From NCBI GenBank assembly GCA_028825475.1, contig JAPKAB010000005.1, positions 96,814 through 160,813 on the forward strand: a DNA stretch of 64,000 nucleotides, given 5' to 3'. This document shows positions 1-7,265 of this stretch, piece after piece. This DNA is from Ascidiaceihabitans sp. (GTDB lineage Bacteria; Pseudomonadota; Alphaproteobacteria; Rhodobacterales; Rhodobacteraceae). The notes beneath the pieces are model-generated. The model ran no database searches, was not told the origin of the DNA, and saw only the letters and a program-made list of their open reading frames with translations. Within the stretch, counting starts at the first letter, position 1. The number at the start of each line of letters is the position of its first letter. The translations under genes were made by a program, and so were the position numbers.

Positions 1-540
1 CATGTCCGTTTGGCACAACGGCTCCAAATCACTGAGGGGCGAAATAGGCACCACATGCTGCACCCGATCCATCACTGCTGCGGGCAACATTCCCGGTGCC
101 ACCATCCGCGCCACCAGATGCCCACCAGCGGAATGCCCCGCTAAACTGATCGGCCGCTGTGTGCGTCCTGCAATATGCTGAACCGCCTGCGCAATTTGTT
201 GGGTGATCGTTGCGATCCCAACCTGTGGGCACAGATCATAAGACGGCATCGCAACCGCCCACCCCCGCGCCAGCGCGCCCTTGGCAAGGAACGACCAACT
301 GTCGCGATCAAACATCCGCCAATAGCCACCATGCACAAAGATCAGCGTTCCCTTAGCCGGCTGTTCCGGTTGGAAAAAATCATAGGCCTGACGTGGTGAG
401 GGGCCATAAGGAATGCCCAGTTCAGCGCGTTCCCCTAACGCCTCTCGAAGTGCCTTTGACGCGGCATCCCAGCGTGGTGGGTACAGTGCCGCCCCCCCGA
501 TATATGCACCGTTCGCGTATGCGTCACTTAGATCGGCCAT
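1..540 (-). CDS. alpha/beta hydrolase, kynurenine formamidase-like (partial, runs off window)
   Basis: This gene is missing from the ORF track because its stop lies outside the window. Reading the minus strand from the ATG at 540 gives 180 codons with no stop. Near residue 70 there is an oxyanion-type HGGYW motif, and later the nucleophile elbow GHSAGGH, both typical of the alpha/beta hydrolase fold. HGGxW is characteristic of the arylformamidase (KynB-like) and esterase branch. A GAGG site lies 7 nt before the ATG. The gene is divergent from gabD, with 77 nt between the two starts. The C-terminal part, including the catalytic His, is not visible. The exact substrate is an inference; a general carboxylesterase is the alternative. 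Confidence 0.85.
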   Translation of the reverse strand, partial: MADLSDAYANGAYIGGAALYPPRWDAASKALREALGERAELGIPYGPSPRQAYDFFQPEQPAKGTLIFVHGGYWRMFDRDSWSFLAKGALARGWAVAMPSYDLCPQVGIATITQQIAQAVQHIAGRTQRPISLAGHSAGGHLVARMVAPGMLPAAVMDRVQHVVPISPLSDLEPLCQTDM

Positions 541-617
541 AGCACCCTCATCAATTCGTCTGGACAAGCGCCACAATAGTTGCTTTCCCTGTTCACGCAA
601 TCTCTGGAGAACACGAA

Positions 618-2093
618 ATGCTGGAAACGACAACGAACCTGAAGACAATGCTAAGCGATCCTACCCTGCTTGAGACCCGCGCCTATGTCGGTGGCGAGTG
701 GATTGATGGAGATAAAGGCACGTTTGACGTAACCAATCCAGCACGTGGTGACGTGGTTGCCCAAGTTGCTGACCTAAGCCGCGAACAAGTTGGCGTTGCC
801 ATTGCCAAAGCAGAAGTCGCGCAAAAGGAATGGGCCAAATGGTCCGCCAAAGAACGCAGCGCAGTTATGCGCAAGTGGTTCAATCTGATGATGGAAAACC
901 AAGACGACCTTGGCATTATCCTGACAGCGGAAATGGGCAAACCATTGGCAGAAGCCAAAGGCGAAATCGCATACGGCGCATCGTTTATTGAGTTTTTTGC
1001 TGAAGAGGCAAAACGCATTTACGGCGAAACCATCCCTGGCCACCAGCGTGACAAACGCATTACAGTTTTGAAGCAACCAATCGGCGTTGCTGCATCCATC
1101 ACACCGTGGAATTTCCCGAATGCAATGATCACGCGCAAGGCTGCCCCAGCACTTGCCGCAGGTTGCGCATTCATTGCGCGCCCTGCCGAGTTAACACCGC
1201 TTTCTGCCACCGCGATTGCGGTGCTTGCAGAGCGTGCTGGCATACCTTCCGGTGTGTTCCAAGTGGTCACAACGTCTGATGCGCCAAGCACAGGACAAGA
1301 GTTTTGCGAAAATCCGATTGTACGGAAATTGACCTTTACAGGGTCTACTGGAGTAGGCCGCATCCTTTTGGCCCAAGCCTCACAACAGGTAATGAAATGC
1401 TCAATGGAATTGGGCGGTAACGCACCTTTCATCGTATTCGATGACGCGGACTTAGACGCGGCAGTTGAGGGCGCAATGATGTGCAAATTCCGCAACGCCG
1501 GTCAGACCTGCGTCTGCGCAAACCGCATCTATGTTCAGTCCGGCGTTTACGACGCATTCGCTGCGAAACTTAAGGTCGCGGTTGAAGCCTTGAACGTTGG
1601 CGATGGCTTTGACGCGGCCGTCACGACTGGCCCGATGATCACCCCAAATGCGGTGTCAAAGGTGCAAGAACACCTTGATGATATCCTTGCCAATGGCGGC
1701 GCAGTTTTGACCGGTGGTGCAGCCCATGAATACGGCGGCAGCTTCTATCAGCCAACTGTTGTGACTGGCGTTACCCAAGACATGAAGGTCGCCCAAGAAG
1801 AGACATTTGGCCCTCTCGCGCCCCTGTTCAAATTCGACGACGTGGACGATGTCATCGCGATGGCCAACGACACGATCTTTGGTCTGGCCGCGTATTTCTA
1901 CGCTTCTGATCTAAGCCGCGTTTACAAGGTAGCCGAAGAATTGGAATACGGGATTGTCGGTGTGAACACTGGCATCATCTCAACCGAAGTTGCGCCATTT
2001 GGTGGGATCAAACAATCTGGTTTGGGTCGCGAAGGCAGCCATCACGGCATCGAAGAATTCATGGAAATGAAATACATCTGCATGTCAGTGTAA
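618..2093 (+). CDS. gabD: NAD(P)-dependent succinate-semialdehyde dehydrogenase
   Basis: This 491-residue aldehyde dehydrogenase is close to the usual GabD length of about 482. It oxidises succinate semialdehyde to succinate in the cytoplasm at the end of the GABA shunt. Visible motifs are TPWNFPNAM near 162, FTGSTGVGR near 240, the catalytic Glu in MELGGN near 264 and the catalytic Cys in NAGQTC near 298. The cofactor-binding lysine usually seen before PAxxTP is Arg here (ARPAELTP), a variant I believe is common in alphaproteobacterial GabD. The start at 618 has GGAG 8 nt upstream; an internal ATG at 648 has no comparable SD. No aminotransferase lies beside it, so its source of semialdehyde is not shown by context. 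Confidence 0.92.
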   Translation: MLETTTNLKTMLSDPTLLETRAYVGGEWIDGDKGTFDVTNPARGDVVAQVADLSREQVGVAIAKAEVAQKEWAKWSAKERSAVMRKWFNLMMENQDDLGIILTAEMGKPLAEAKGEIAYGASFIEFFAEEAKRIYGETIPGHQRDKRITVLKQPIGVAASITPWNFPNAMITRKAAPALAAGCAFIARPAELTPLSATAIAVLAERAGIPSGVFQVVTTSDAPSTGQEFCENPIVRKLTFTGSTGVGRILLAQASQQVMKCSMELGGNAPFIVFDDADLDAAVEGAMMCKFRNAGQTCVCANRIYVQSGVYDAFAAKLKVAVEALNVGDGFDAAVTTGPMITPNAVSKVQEHLDDILANGGAVLTGGAAHEYGGSFYQPTVVTGVTQDMKVAQEETFGPLAPLFKFDDVDDVIAMANDTIFGLAAYFYASDLSRVYKVAEELEYGIVGVNTGIISTEVAPFGGIKQSGLGREGSHHGIEEFMEMKYICMSV

Positions 2094-2118
2094 CGTATTT
2101 CCCAACGGCAAAACGTAA

Positions 2119-2146
2119 AAAGGCCCGCTGGTTTCAGCGGGCCTTT
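2119..2146. terminator. bidirectional intrinsic terminator between gabD and hsp20
   Basis: A perfect 12-bp stem AAAGGCCCGCTG / CAGCGGGCCTTT with a GTTT loop lies between the convergent gabD and hsp20 stops. The plus-strand side ends in a short T-run. The minus-strand side ends in five Ts. It should serve both genes. Confidence 0.88.
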
Positions 2147-2153
2147 CGTTTGA

Positions 2154-2621
2154 TCAGTTGACGGTTTTGGCGTCGACCACATCCGTTGCAATCACGTTCT
2201 GGCTGGCGATCTGAATGCGCCGTGGTTTCAGCGCTTCGGGCACTTCACGCGTCAGGTCAATGTGCAGCATTCCATCGGCGTGGCTGGCCCCCGTGACCCG
2301 AACATGGTCGGCCAAATGGAACCGCCGTTCAAACGCCCGTGTGGCAATACCACGATGGAGGTATTTTTTATCCTCATTTTCGTCAGCTTTTTTGGCCGTA
2401 ACAATCAGGGAATTTTCCCGCACTTCAACATTCAAATCCGGCTCTGAGAACCCAGCCACCGCGATAGATATGCGATACGCGTCGTCATCCGTTTTTTCGA
2501 TGTTATAGGGTGGGTAACTGTTTTGGGGTGCATCGTTCGTCAGCACGCGATCCATCATATCAGCGATTTGGTCAAAGCCAACAGTGGCGCGGTGCAGCGG
2601 TGCAAAATCAAAAGTACGCAT
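2154..2621 (-). CDS. Hsp20 / alpha-crystallin family small heat shock protein
   Basis: This 155-residue protein resembles the IbpA class. The N-terminal part has the bacterial sHsp sequence FAPLHRATVGFDQI, followed by an alpha-crystallin domain (about 38-135) with the conserved AVAGFSEPDL and the GIATRAFERRF block. It acts as an ATP-independent holdase that binds unfolding proteins in the cytoplasm. The start at 2621 is fixed by AGGA, 9 nt upstream, which is also the arm masked by the predicted RNA thermometer. It follows two protease genes on the same strand but has its own sigma32-like promoter. Its 3' end lies next to the bidirectional terminator. The family call is firm; ibpA versus hspA naming is not decidable here. 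Confidence 0.95.
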   Translation of the reverse strand: MRTFDFAPLHRATVGFDQIADMMDRVLTNDAPQNSYPPYNIEKTDDDAYRISIAVAGFSEPDLNVEVRENSLIVTAKKADENEDKKYLHRGIATRAFERRFHLADHVRVTGASHADGMLHIDLTREVPEALKPRRIQIASQNVIATDVVDAKTVN

Positions 2622-2629
2622 AGTTTAGT

Positions 2630-2699
2630 ATCCTCACAGATGAGCGATTTCATGTCAGACCCTCCTGTTGCGGACGGGCCCAGATTAATATCTGGGCCC
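2630..2699 (-). promoter_or_regulatory. ROSE-type RNA thermometer in the hsp20 5' UTR
   Basis: Two hairpins are visible in the minus-strand leader. The first (2676-2699) is a perfect 10-bp stem ATCTGGGCCC/GGGCCCAGAT after strand correction, with a 4-nt loop. The second (2630-2648) folds as AUC(G)CUCA-UCUG-UGAGGAU, a 7-bp stem with a single bulged G. Its 5' arm contains UCGCU, matching the ROSE consensus U(U/C)GCU, which pairs with the AGGA Shine-Dalgarno of hsp20 and leaves the G opposite the SD unpaired. That is the known ROSE geometry, which melts on heating to free the SD. Folding is by eye; no energy calculation was made. Confidence 0.82.
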
Positions 2700-2723
2700 A
2701 ATATTAGGCGTTCCGATAACATC

Positions 2724-2752
2724 AATGTGGGGAGGATTTTTGTGGGTTCAAG
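2724..2752 (-). promoter_or_regulatory. sigma32 (RpoH)-type promoter for hsp20
   Basis: On the minus strand CTTGAA (2752-2747), a 14-nt spacer and CCCCACATT (2732-2724) closely resemble the heat-shock sigma factor consensus CTTGAA / CCCCATnT. The start point would fall near 2715, giving a leader of about 95 nt that holds both hairpins. The -35 box overlaps the TGA stop of the upstream protease gene. Confidence 0.65.
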
Positions 2753-3572
2753 ACCCACTGAGTTTGATAAATTTCGCACCCGTATCATTGCGCGTCTTGC
2801 CAACACCAATGCGACGTACCTTTGGCGAGGCCGTGACAGAGGGCGTGTATGACGTCGAACGAAGTTCCGATTTTAGGTCCGCAATTAATGGCGGCAGATA
2901 CATCCCAAGGGCAACCTTCTTACCGTTGATCGTGGTCATCCCAGAGACCACAGAGACCACGCGCCCCCGACCATTGAGGTGGGAAAACACTGGCGCACCT
3001 GAGGATCCGTAGGTCACGTCACAGTCGAAGATCAGCACGTTGTTTTGGCGATCCATCATCTGGCATTCACGCTGTCGCGACTGCGCATCGGCGCGCCCGC
3101 GCCCATAGGACACCACGCTAACAGGTCCATTTTTGACCACATCCGTATGTAGCGCGAAGGGATCCATCTCGGAAAACGGGATTGGTCTGCTCAGCTTCAA
3201 TAACGCTACATCATGGCTGACGTTCTTCGCTGAAAGCGGCTCCATCGGTGCGTAACCGTTGTGGGCAGCCACGCCGACAATACGGCGCTCTGCAGCTGAT
3301 TTGCCTTCGCGCAGACCTGCACGGAAAATGAAATCCTTAGGCGCATAAGCCACGCCTGTGGTACGATCATAAACACAGTGCGCTGCTGTCAAAACCAAAT
3401 CTGGGGCGATCAATGTGCCCGAACAAAACCCACTGTTGGCGATGTCGAGACGACCAACAGCTTGCCAACCACGCGCCTCATTTTGGGTTTCTAGTTTCTT
3501 TAGATTGGTGCTGTCTGCCTGTGCAAAACCTGCGCTTAGACATAGTAAATATGTAATCAAAAATTTCTTCAT
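2748..3572 (-). CDS. secreted trypsin-like serine protease (S1), second of a tandem pair
   Basis: This 274-residue protein starts with a clear signal peptide (MKKFLITYLLCLSAGFAQA), so it is exported to the periplasm or beyond. The S1 catalytic triad is visible: His in LTAAHC near 65, Asp in SHDVALLKL near 122, and Ser in YGSSGAP near 190. It has no PDZ domain, so it is not a DegP-type enzyme. Its ATG overlaps the stop of the upstream paralogue by 4 nt, which suggests translational coupling. Both paralogues end in the shared tail DTGAKFIK. The natural substrate is unknown; glutamyl-endopeptidase-like or V8-like bacterial proteases are the nearest general description. Confidence 0.88.
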   Translation of the reverse strand: MKKFLITYLLCLSAGFAQADSTNLKKLETQNEARGWQAVGRLDIANSGFCSGTLIAPDLVLTAAHCVYDRTTGVAYAPKDFIFRAGLREGKSAAERRIVGVAAHNGYAPMEPLSAKNVSHDVALLKLSRPIPFSEMDPFALHTDVVKNGPVSVVSYGRGRADAQSRQRECQMMDRQNNVLIFDCDVTYGSSGAPVFSHLNGRGRVVSVVSGMTTINGKKVALGMYLPPLIADLKSELRSTSYTPSVTASPKVRRIGVGKTRNDTGAKFIKLSGS

Positions 3573-4360
3573 GGCTTGATAAATTTCGCGCCTGTATCAC
3601 GACGCACCCCATTTACTAGAACTCTTTCGCCGTCTTTCTGGGCAACCAATTCCGCACGCAATCGTGCAAGTGGTGCACCAAGAGCTGTGCCCAATGAAAC
3701 CTTTTCACCGTCCACTTCAGCCTTGGCTGAGACCACAGAAACGATATGCGCCTTCCCATCTTTAAAAGTGAAAATAGGTGCGCCTGATGATCCAAAATCA
3801 ACCGAACAAGACGTTACAAGAACGCCTTCCTGGCGCGCCAAAACAACACAGACCTCTTGAAGTGAGGGGGCTTCAGCGCGGTCTTTTGCATAACTGACAA
3901 CGCCAACTTGATCACCTTTACGCGGACGTGCGGCAGTGCCAAACGGTTTTACAGCGTTGTTGCGAATGGGCTGGTCCAGCTCAAGTAATGCGAGGTCATA
4001 GTGCACCCGCTTGGACGAAACATCGCCACCGAATTCATAGTCTGGATGCACAACGGCACGGCGAATACCGCGATAGGCCGACGCGCGACCGTTGCGCCAG
4101 CCAGCCAGAAATTCAACGGTTTTGTGATCAATACGTTCGTTCGTCGACTTATCAAACAGGCAGTGCGCGGCTGTCAAAACCAGGTTCGGAGCAATCAATG
4201 CACCCGTACAAAATCCGGTCCCACCAATATCCAAACGCCCCACAGCTTGCCACGCGCGACCATCATCGCCCGTGTTTAAACGACGTAGCCGTGCATCCTG
4301 CGCAAAAGCAGCAGAGGCCACAACCAGGGCCATAATTGATAAAGACATCCAACGACGCAC
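3569..4360 (-). CDS. secreted trypsin-like serine protease (S1), first of a tandem pair
   Basis: The ORF track starts at a TTG (4435), but a GTG at 4360 with AGGA 8 nt upstream gives a proper signal peptide (MRRWMSLSIMALVVASAAFA), so I use that. The mature part holds the S1 triad: LTAAHC, HYDLALLEL and FGSSGAP. It is clearly paralogous to the following gene, sharing the WQAVGRLDI opening and the DTGAKFIK end. The 71 nt after glcF hold a short inverted repeat (TGACCG/CGGTCA, 4384-4400) without a T-run, so read-through from the glc operon is possible. Whether the proteases relate to glycolate use or simply lie downstream is not shown. Confidence 0.87.
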   Translation of the reverse strand: MRRWMSLSIMALVVASAAFAQDARLRRLNTGDDGRAWQAVGRLDIGGTGFCTGALIAPNLVLTAAHCLFDKSTNERIDHKTVEFLAGWRNGRASAYRGIRRAVVHPDYEFGGDVSSKRVHYDLALLELDQPIRNNAVKPFGTAARPRKGDQVGVVSYAKDRAEAPSLQEVCVVLARQEGVLVTSCSVDFGSSGAPIFTFKDGKAHIVSVVSAKAEVDGEKVSLGTALGAPLARLRAELVAQKDGERVLVNGVRRDTGAKFIKP

Positions 4361-4431
4361 AGCAACGATCCTAATAGTTACCCTGACCGGATATCGGTCA
4401 GTTGCGGCAGAATTAGGGCATCTAAACAGAT

Positions 4432-5754
4432 TCAACGTAAGATTGGAACCTGCGGCTCAGCGGCTTCAGAACGATCCAATGCTGGCGGACGTGGTCCACC
4501 AGTCGCCCAATCCAACAGCTCGACTGTGTGCACAATCGGAATGCCGCTGGCTGACCCAATTTGCATCATGCAACCGATGTTGCCTGCGGCGATAATATCG
4601 GGATTTTTTGCCTCAATACTGCGTACTTTTCGATCTCTCAATTGCTTGGAAATTTCAGGCTGCATCAAATTGTAGGTCCCTGCAGAGCCACAACACAGGT
4701 GTGGATCGCTAGGTTCAACCACCTTGAACCCCACCCTCTTCAGCAGATCCTTGGGAAAGGTTTTGATCTGTTGGCCATGCTGCAACGAACAGGCTGCATG
4801 ATAGGCGATTGTCAGCTCTTGGTCCGCACCTGTCGGCAAATCTAGGTCCATTAGAACTTCACTCACATCCTTAGCAATTCCAGCCACGCGCGCGGCGTCG
4901 GCCGCCAATGGATCATTGCGGAACATGTGACCGTAATCTTTGACCGTAGTGCCACAACCTGATGTGTTGATCACAATCGCGTCCAATCCGTCGCCATCCA
5001 TTTCAGCGGCCCATGCGCGAATATTCTTGCCCGCAGCTCCGTGGCTTTCCGCCGTTTTGCCCATGTGGTGGGTCAAGGCACCACAGCACCCTGCACCCTC
5101 AGCCACTACGACTTCACAGCCAAGACGTGTCAGCAAACGTATGGTCGCATCATTGATATCTGTGTTCAGCGCCTTTTGCGCACAGCCCGTCATCAGCGCG
5201 ACCCGTTTCTTACGTGCCACTTTGGGCGTAAAGGTTTGCGGGTCGTCATTGCGGCTGACAGGTGGGATGATTTTCGGGGCCATTTCCAGCATCGCACGCA
5301 ACCGCGCATCTGGCATAAAGCGTGCGAAGGGACGCCCAATCTTAGCACCCAGTAGCGCAATCCGGAACCGCATTGGATAGGGTAAAATACGTGACAGAAC
5401 CCAACGCAAAAGGCGATCAGACATCGGGCGTTTATATTTCTGTTCGATATAGTCACGCGCATGATCGACAAGGTGCATATAGTGCACGCCAGACGGACAG
5501 GTCGACATACAGGCCAAGCAACTTAGGCAACGATCAATGTGCTTTACTGTCTTTTCGTCAGGCACGCGCTCGTTCTCAAGCATGTCCTTGATCAGATAAA
5601 TGCGGCCACGCGGGCTGTCCAATTCATCACCCAGTATCTGATAGGTCGGGCAAGTGGCGGTACAAAATCCGCAGTGAACGCAATTGCGCAAAATCTGGTT
5701 GGACCGCTCAATCGCAGGATCCTTAAGTTGCTCTGGTGTAAACATCGTTTGCAT
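4432..5754 (-). CDS. glcF: glycolate oxidase iron-sulfur subunit
   Basis: This 440-residue protein carries two N-terminal [4Fe-4S] motifs, CGFCTATCPTYQ near 33 and CLSCLACMSTCPSG near 78. Two CCG-type cysteine-rich blocks follow (EGAGCCGAL near 221, LCCGSAG near 357), as in GlcF and LldE-type proteins. It passes electrons from the GlcD/GlcE flavin subunits to the membrane quinone pool while glycolate is oxidised to glyoxylate. The gene starts 12 nt after the small membrane-protein gene and is third among the recognisable glc genes. The length matches family norms of about 410-440. Confidence 0.94.
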   Translation of the reverse strand: MQTMFTPEQLKDPAIERSNQILRNCVHCGFCTATCPTYQILGDELDSPRGRIYLIKDMLENERVPDEKTVKHIDRCLSCLACMSTCPSGVHYMHLVDHARDYIEQKYKRPMSDRLLRWVLSRILPYPMRFRIALLGAKIGRPFARFMPDARLRAMLEMAPKIIPPVSRNDDPQTFTPKVARKKRVALMTGCAQKALNTDINDATIRLLTRLGCEVVVAEGAGCCGALTHHMGKTAESHGAAGKNIRAWAAEMDGDGLDAIVINTSGCGTTVKDYGHMFRNDPLAADAARVAGIAKDVSEVLMDLDLPTGADQELTIAYHAACSLQHGQQIKTFPKDLLKRVGFKVVEPSDPHLCCGSAGTYNLMQPEISKQLRDRKVRSIEAKNPDIIAAGNIGCMMQIGSASGIPIVHTVELLDWATGGPRPPALDRSEAAEPQVPILR

Positions 5755-5766
5755 CTGTCGAAATCC

Positions 5767-6132
5767 TTAAAAAGTCATCATCCAGGCAGAGGCAAGCCCG
5801 AACCACGGAACCGTTGTTGCCAACGCTCCAATTATTGCCGTCCAGCGGCGTATTAGCGGGCGATTATCAAGTTGGCGAAATCGCTGCGCCAAGAAAACAA
5901 TTACCGCGATCCACGCCAGCCAAATGAATCCAATCCCTGCCAAGGTGTAAAAGGCGTCCTGCCCCCACCCACCTGACAGGTAACGCAAAGAGGCGCTCAT
6001 TCCTGTCGAGCCAACGACCAAACAAACCAATCCAATGGATCGACGTTTTGATGGAGCCAGCCGTAAAAGCAGCAGAAAGGCCAATGGCCCCGCGACGAAC
6101 ACCGCCAAAAATATGATCACCAAAGGTGTCAT
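5767..6132 (-). CDS. small membrane protein embedded in the glc operon
   Basis: This 121-residue protein has about four hydrophobic segments (roughly 3-24, 33-52, 62-84 and 98-119) separated by short basic loops such as APSKRRS and RQLDNRPLIRR. I do not recognise the family. Its ATG shares one base with the glcE stop (TAATG) and its stop lies 12 nt before glcF, so it is translated within the glc operon. A role as membrane anchor or accessory for the GlcDEF complex is an inference from position only. No signal peptide cleavage site or metal-binding motif is evident. Confidence 0.75.
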   Translation of the reverse strand: MTPLVIIFLAVFVAGPLAFLLLLRLAPSKRRSIGLVCLVVGSTGMSASLRYLSGGWGQDAFYTLAGIGFIWLAWIAVIVFLAQRFRQLDNRPLIRRWTAIIGALATTVPWFGLASAWMMTF

Positions 6133-7232
6133 TACGCGGTCATCAATCTTGCGTTCAAAATGCCCCGCGGATCAAACCGCTGACGCAGTCCTGCTGACAA
6201 TGCGGCAACGCCTACTGTTTCCGGTTGGAAACGTGGTTGCCCTGTCCCGCGCACCAAGGTGGCATGGCCCGAGATGCCTGACAATTTGGCGCGCACATCA
6301 CTCCCTTGTTCAGTACGCACCCAGACCAATCCACCCGCCCAATCAAATTGCGCCTCCAGCGGATCAATTGCTGCGACAACGGCTGGACCATCTGAGGGTT
6401 TTACCGAAATGCGCCAAACATCCCCATCTTTGCCATGGAAGTTTTCAACATCGCGCACAGCAGCCCATGCATCATCGGCATTTTCTATTACCGTGATCTC
6501 GCCGCCAAACTTTGCCAGTGCTTCACGCAATTGCGCGGTGCGATAGCTGACAGAATCTGTGAACCCCTCAACGCGGATCATCGTTACGCCTGTGTCGTCA
6601 TTGGGCAGATGCGCAGCACCGCTGACATCATATGGAGACCCAAGCGCTGCAGCCATCGCGCCAACCGCATCATTCATATCCAATCCGTGCACGCACAACG
6701 TTGCCTCGGCTTCGGGCATCGGCAGCACCTTTAGGGACACTTCACTTAGAACCCCCAGTGTTCCCCAACTGCCCGACATCAGCTTGACCAAATCATAACC
6801 GGTCACGTTCTTCATCACGCGCCCACCGTTTTTCACGATGGTACCCTGCCCGTCTACAAACCGAACGCCCAAGGTAAAATCACGCGCGGCACCCACTTGG
6901 ATACGACGCGGGCCACTGATGTTACCCGCAACAATACCACCGATTGTCGGTTCGCCCTTTAGACCCAGCAGACCGCGATAATCCATCGGCTCAAACGCCA
7001 AACGCTGCCGTTCACCCGCCAATGTGGTTTCGATTTCAGACAGTTCTGTTCCCGCCTTAACCACAACCGTCAATGCGCCCGGTTCATACAGATCAATCCC
7101 CGTCAGACCGCTTGTATTCAGCACATCGCCATCAACGCCAACACCGCGTGTTCCGCCACCTTTGATCGCTATGGGGCCTTTGGCTTGGGACACGCATTCG
7201 GACAGTTCTTGTTCACTTGTCGGGGTCATCAT
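6132..7232 (-). CDS. glcE: glycolate oxidase FAD-binding subunit
   Basis: This protein of about 366 residues is an FAD-binding (FAD_binding_4, PCMH-type) subunit of glycolate oxidase. The N-terminal nucleotide-binding part includes IKGGGTRG near 25 and the PTIGGIVAGNISGPRR block near 95. The stretch NVTGYDLVKLMSGSWGTLG near 143 is typical of GlcE. I start at the ATG at 7232 because GGA lies a suitable distance upstream; the track's 7235 is a TTG. It begins 33 nt after glcD and ends with a TAATG overlap onto the membrane-protein gene. The subunit forms a complex with GlcD and GlcF. Confidence 0.93.
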   Translation of the reverse strand: MMTPTSEQELSECVSQAKGPIAIKGGGTRGVGVDGDVLNTSGLTGIDLYEPGALTVVVKAGTELSEIETTLAGERQRLAFEPMDYRGLLGLKGEPTIGGIVAGNISGPRRIQVGAARDFTLGVRFVDGQGTIVKNGGRVMKNVTGYDLVKLMSGSWGTLGVLSEVSLKVLPMPEAEATLCVHGLDMNDAVGAMAAALGSPYDVSGAAHLPNDDTGVTMIRVEGFTDSVSYRTAQLREALAKFGGEITVIENADDAWAAVRDVENFHGKDGDVWRISVKPSDGPAVVAAIDPLEAQFDWAGGLVWVRTEQGSDVRAKLSGISGHATLVRGTGQPRFQPETVGVAALSAGLRQRFDPRGILNARLMTA

Positions 7233-7265
7233 CAATGTTCCATCGATTTATTATGAGGGACGTTG

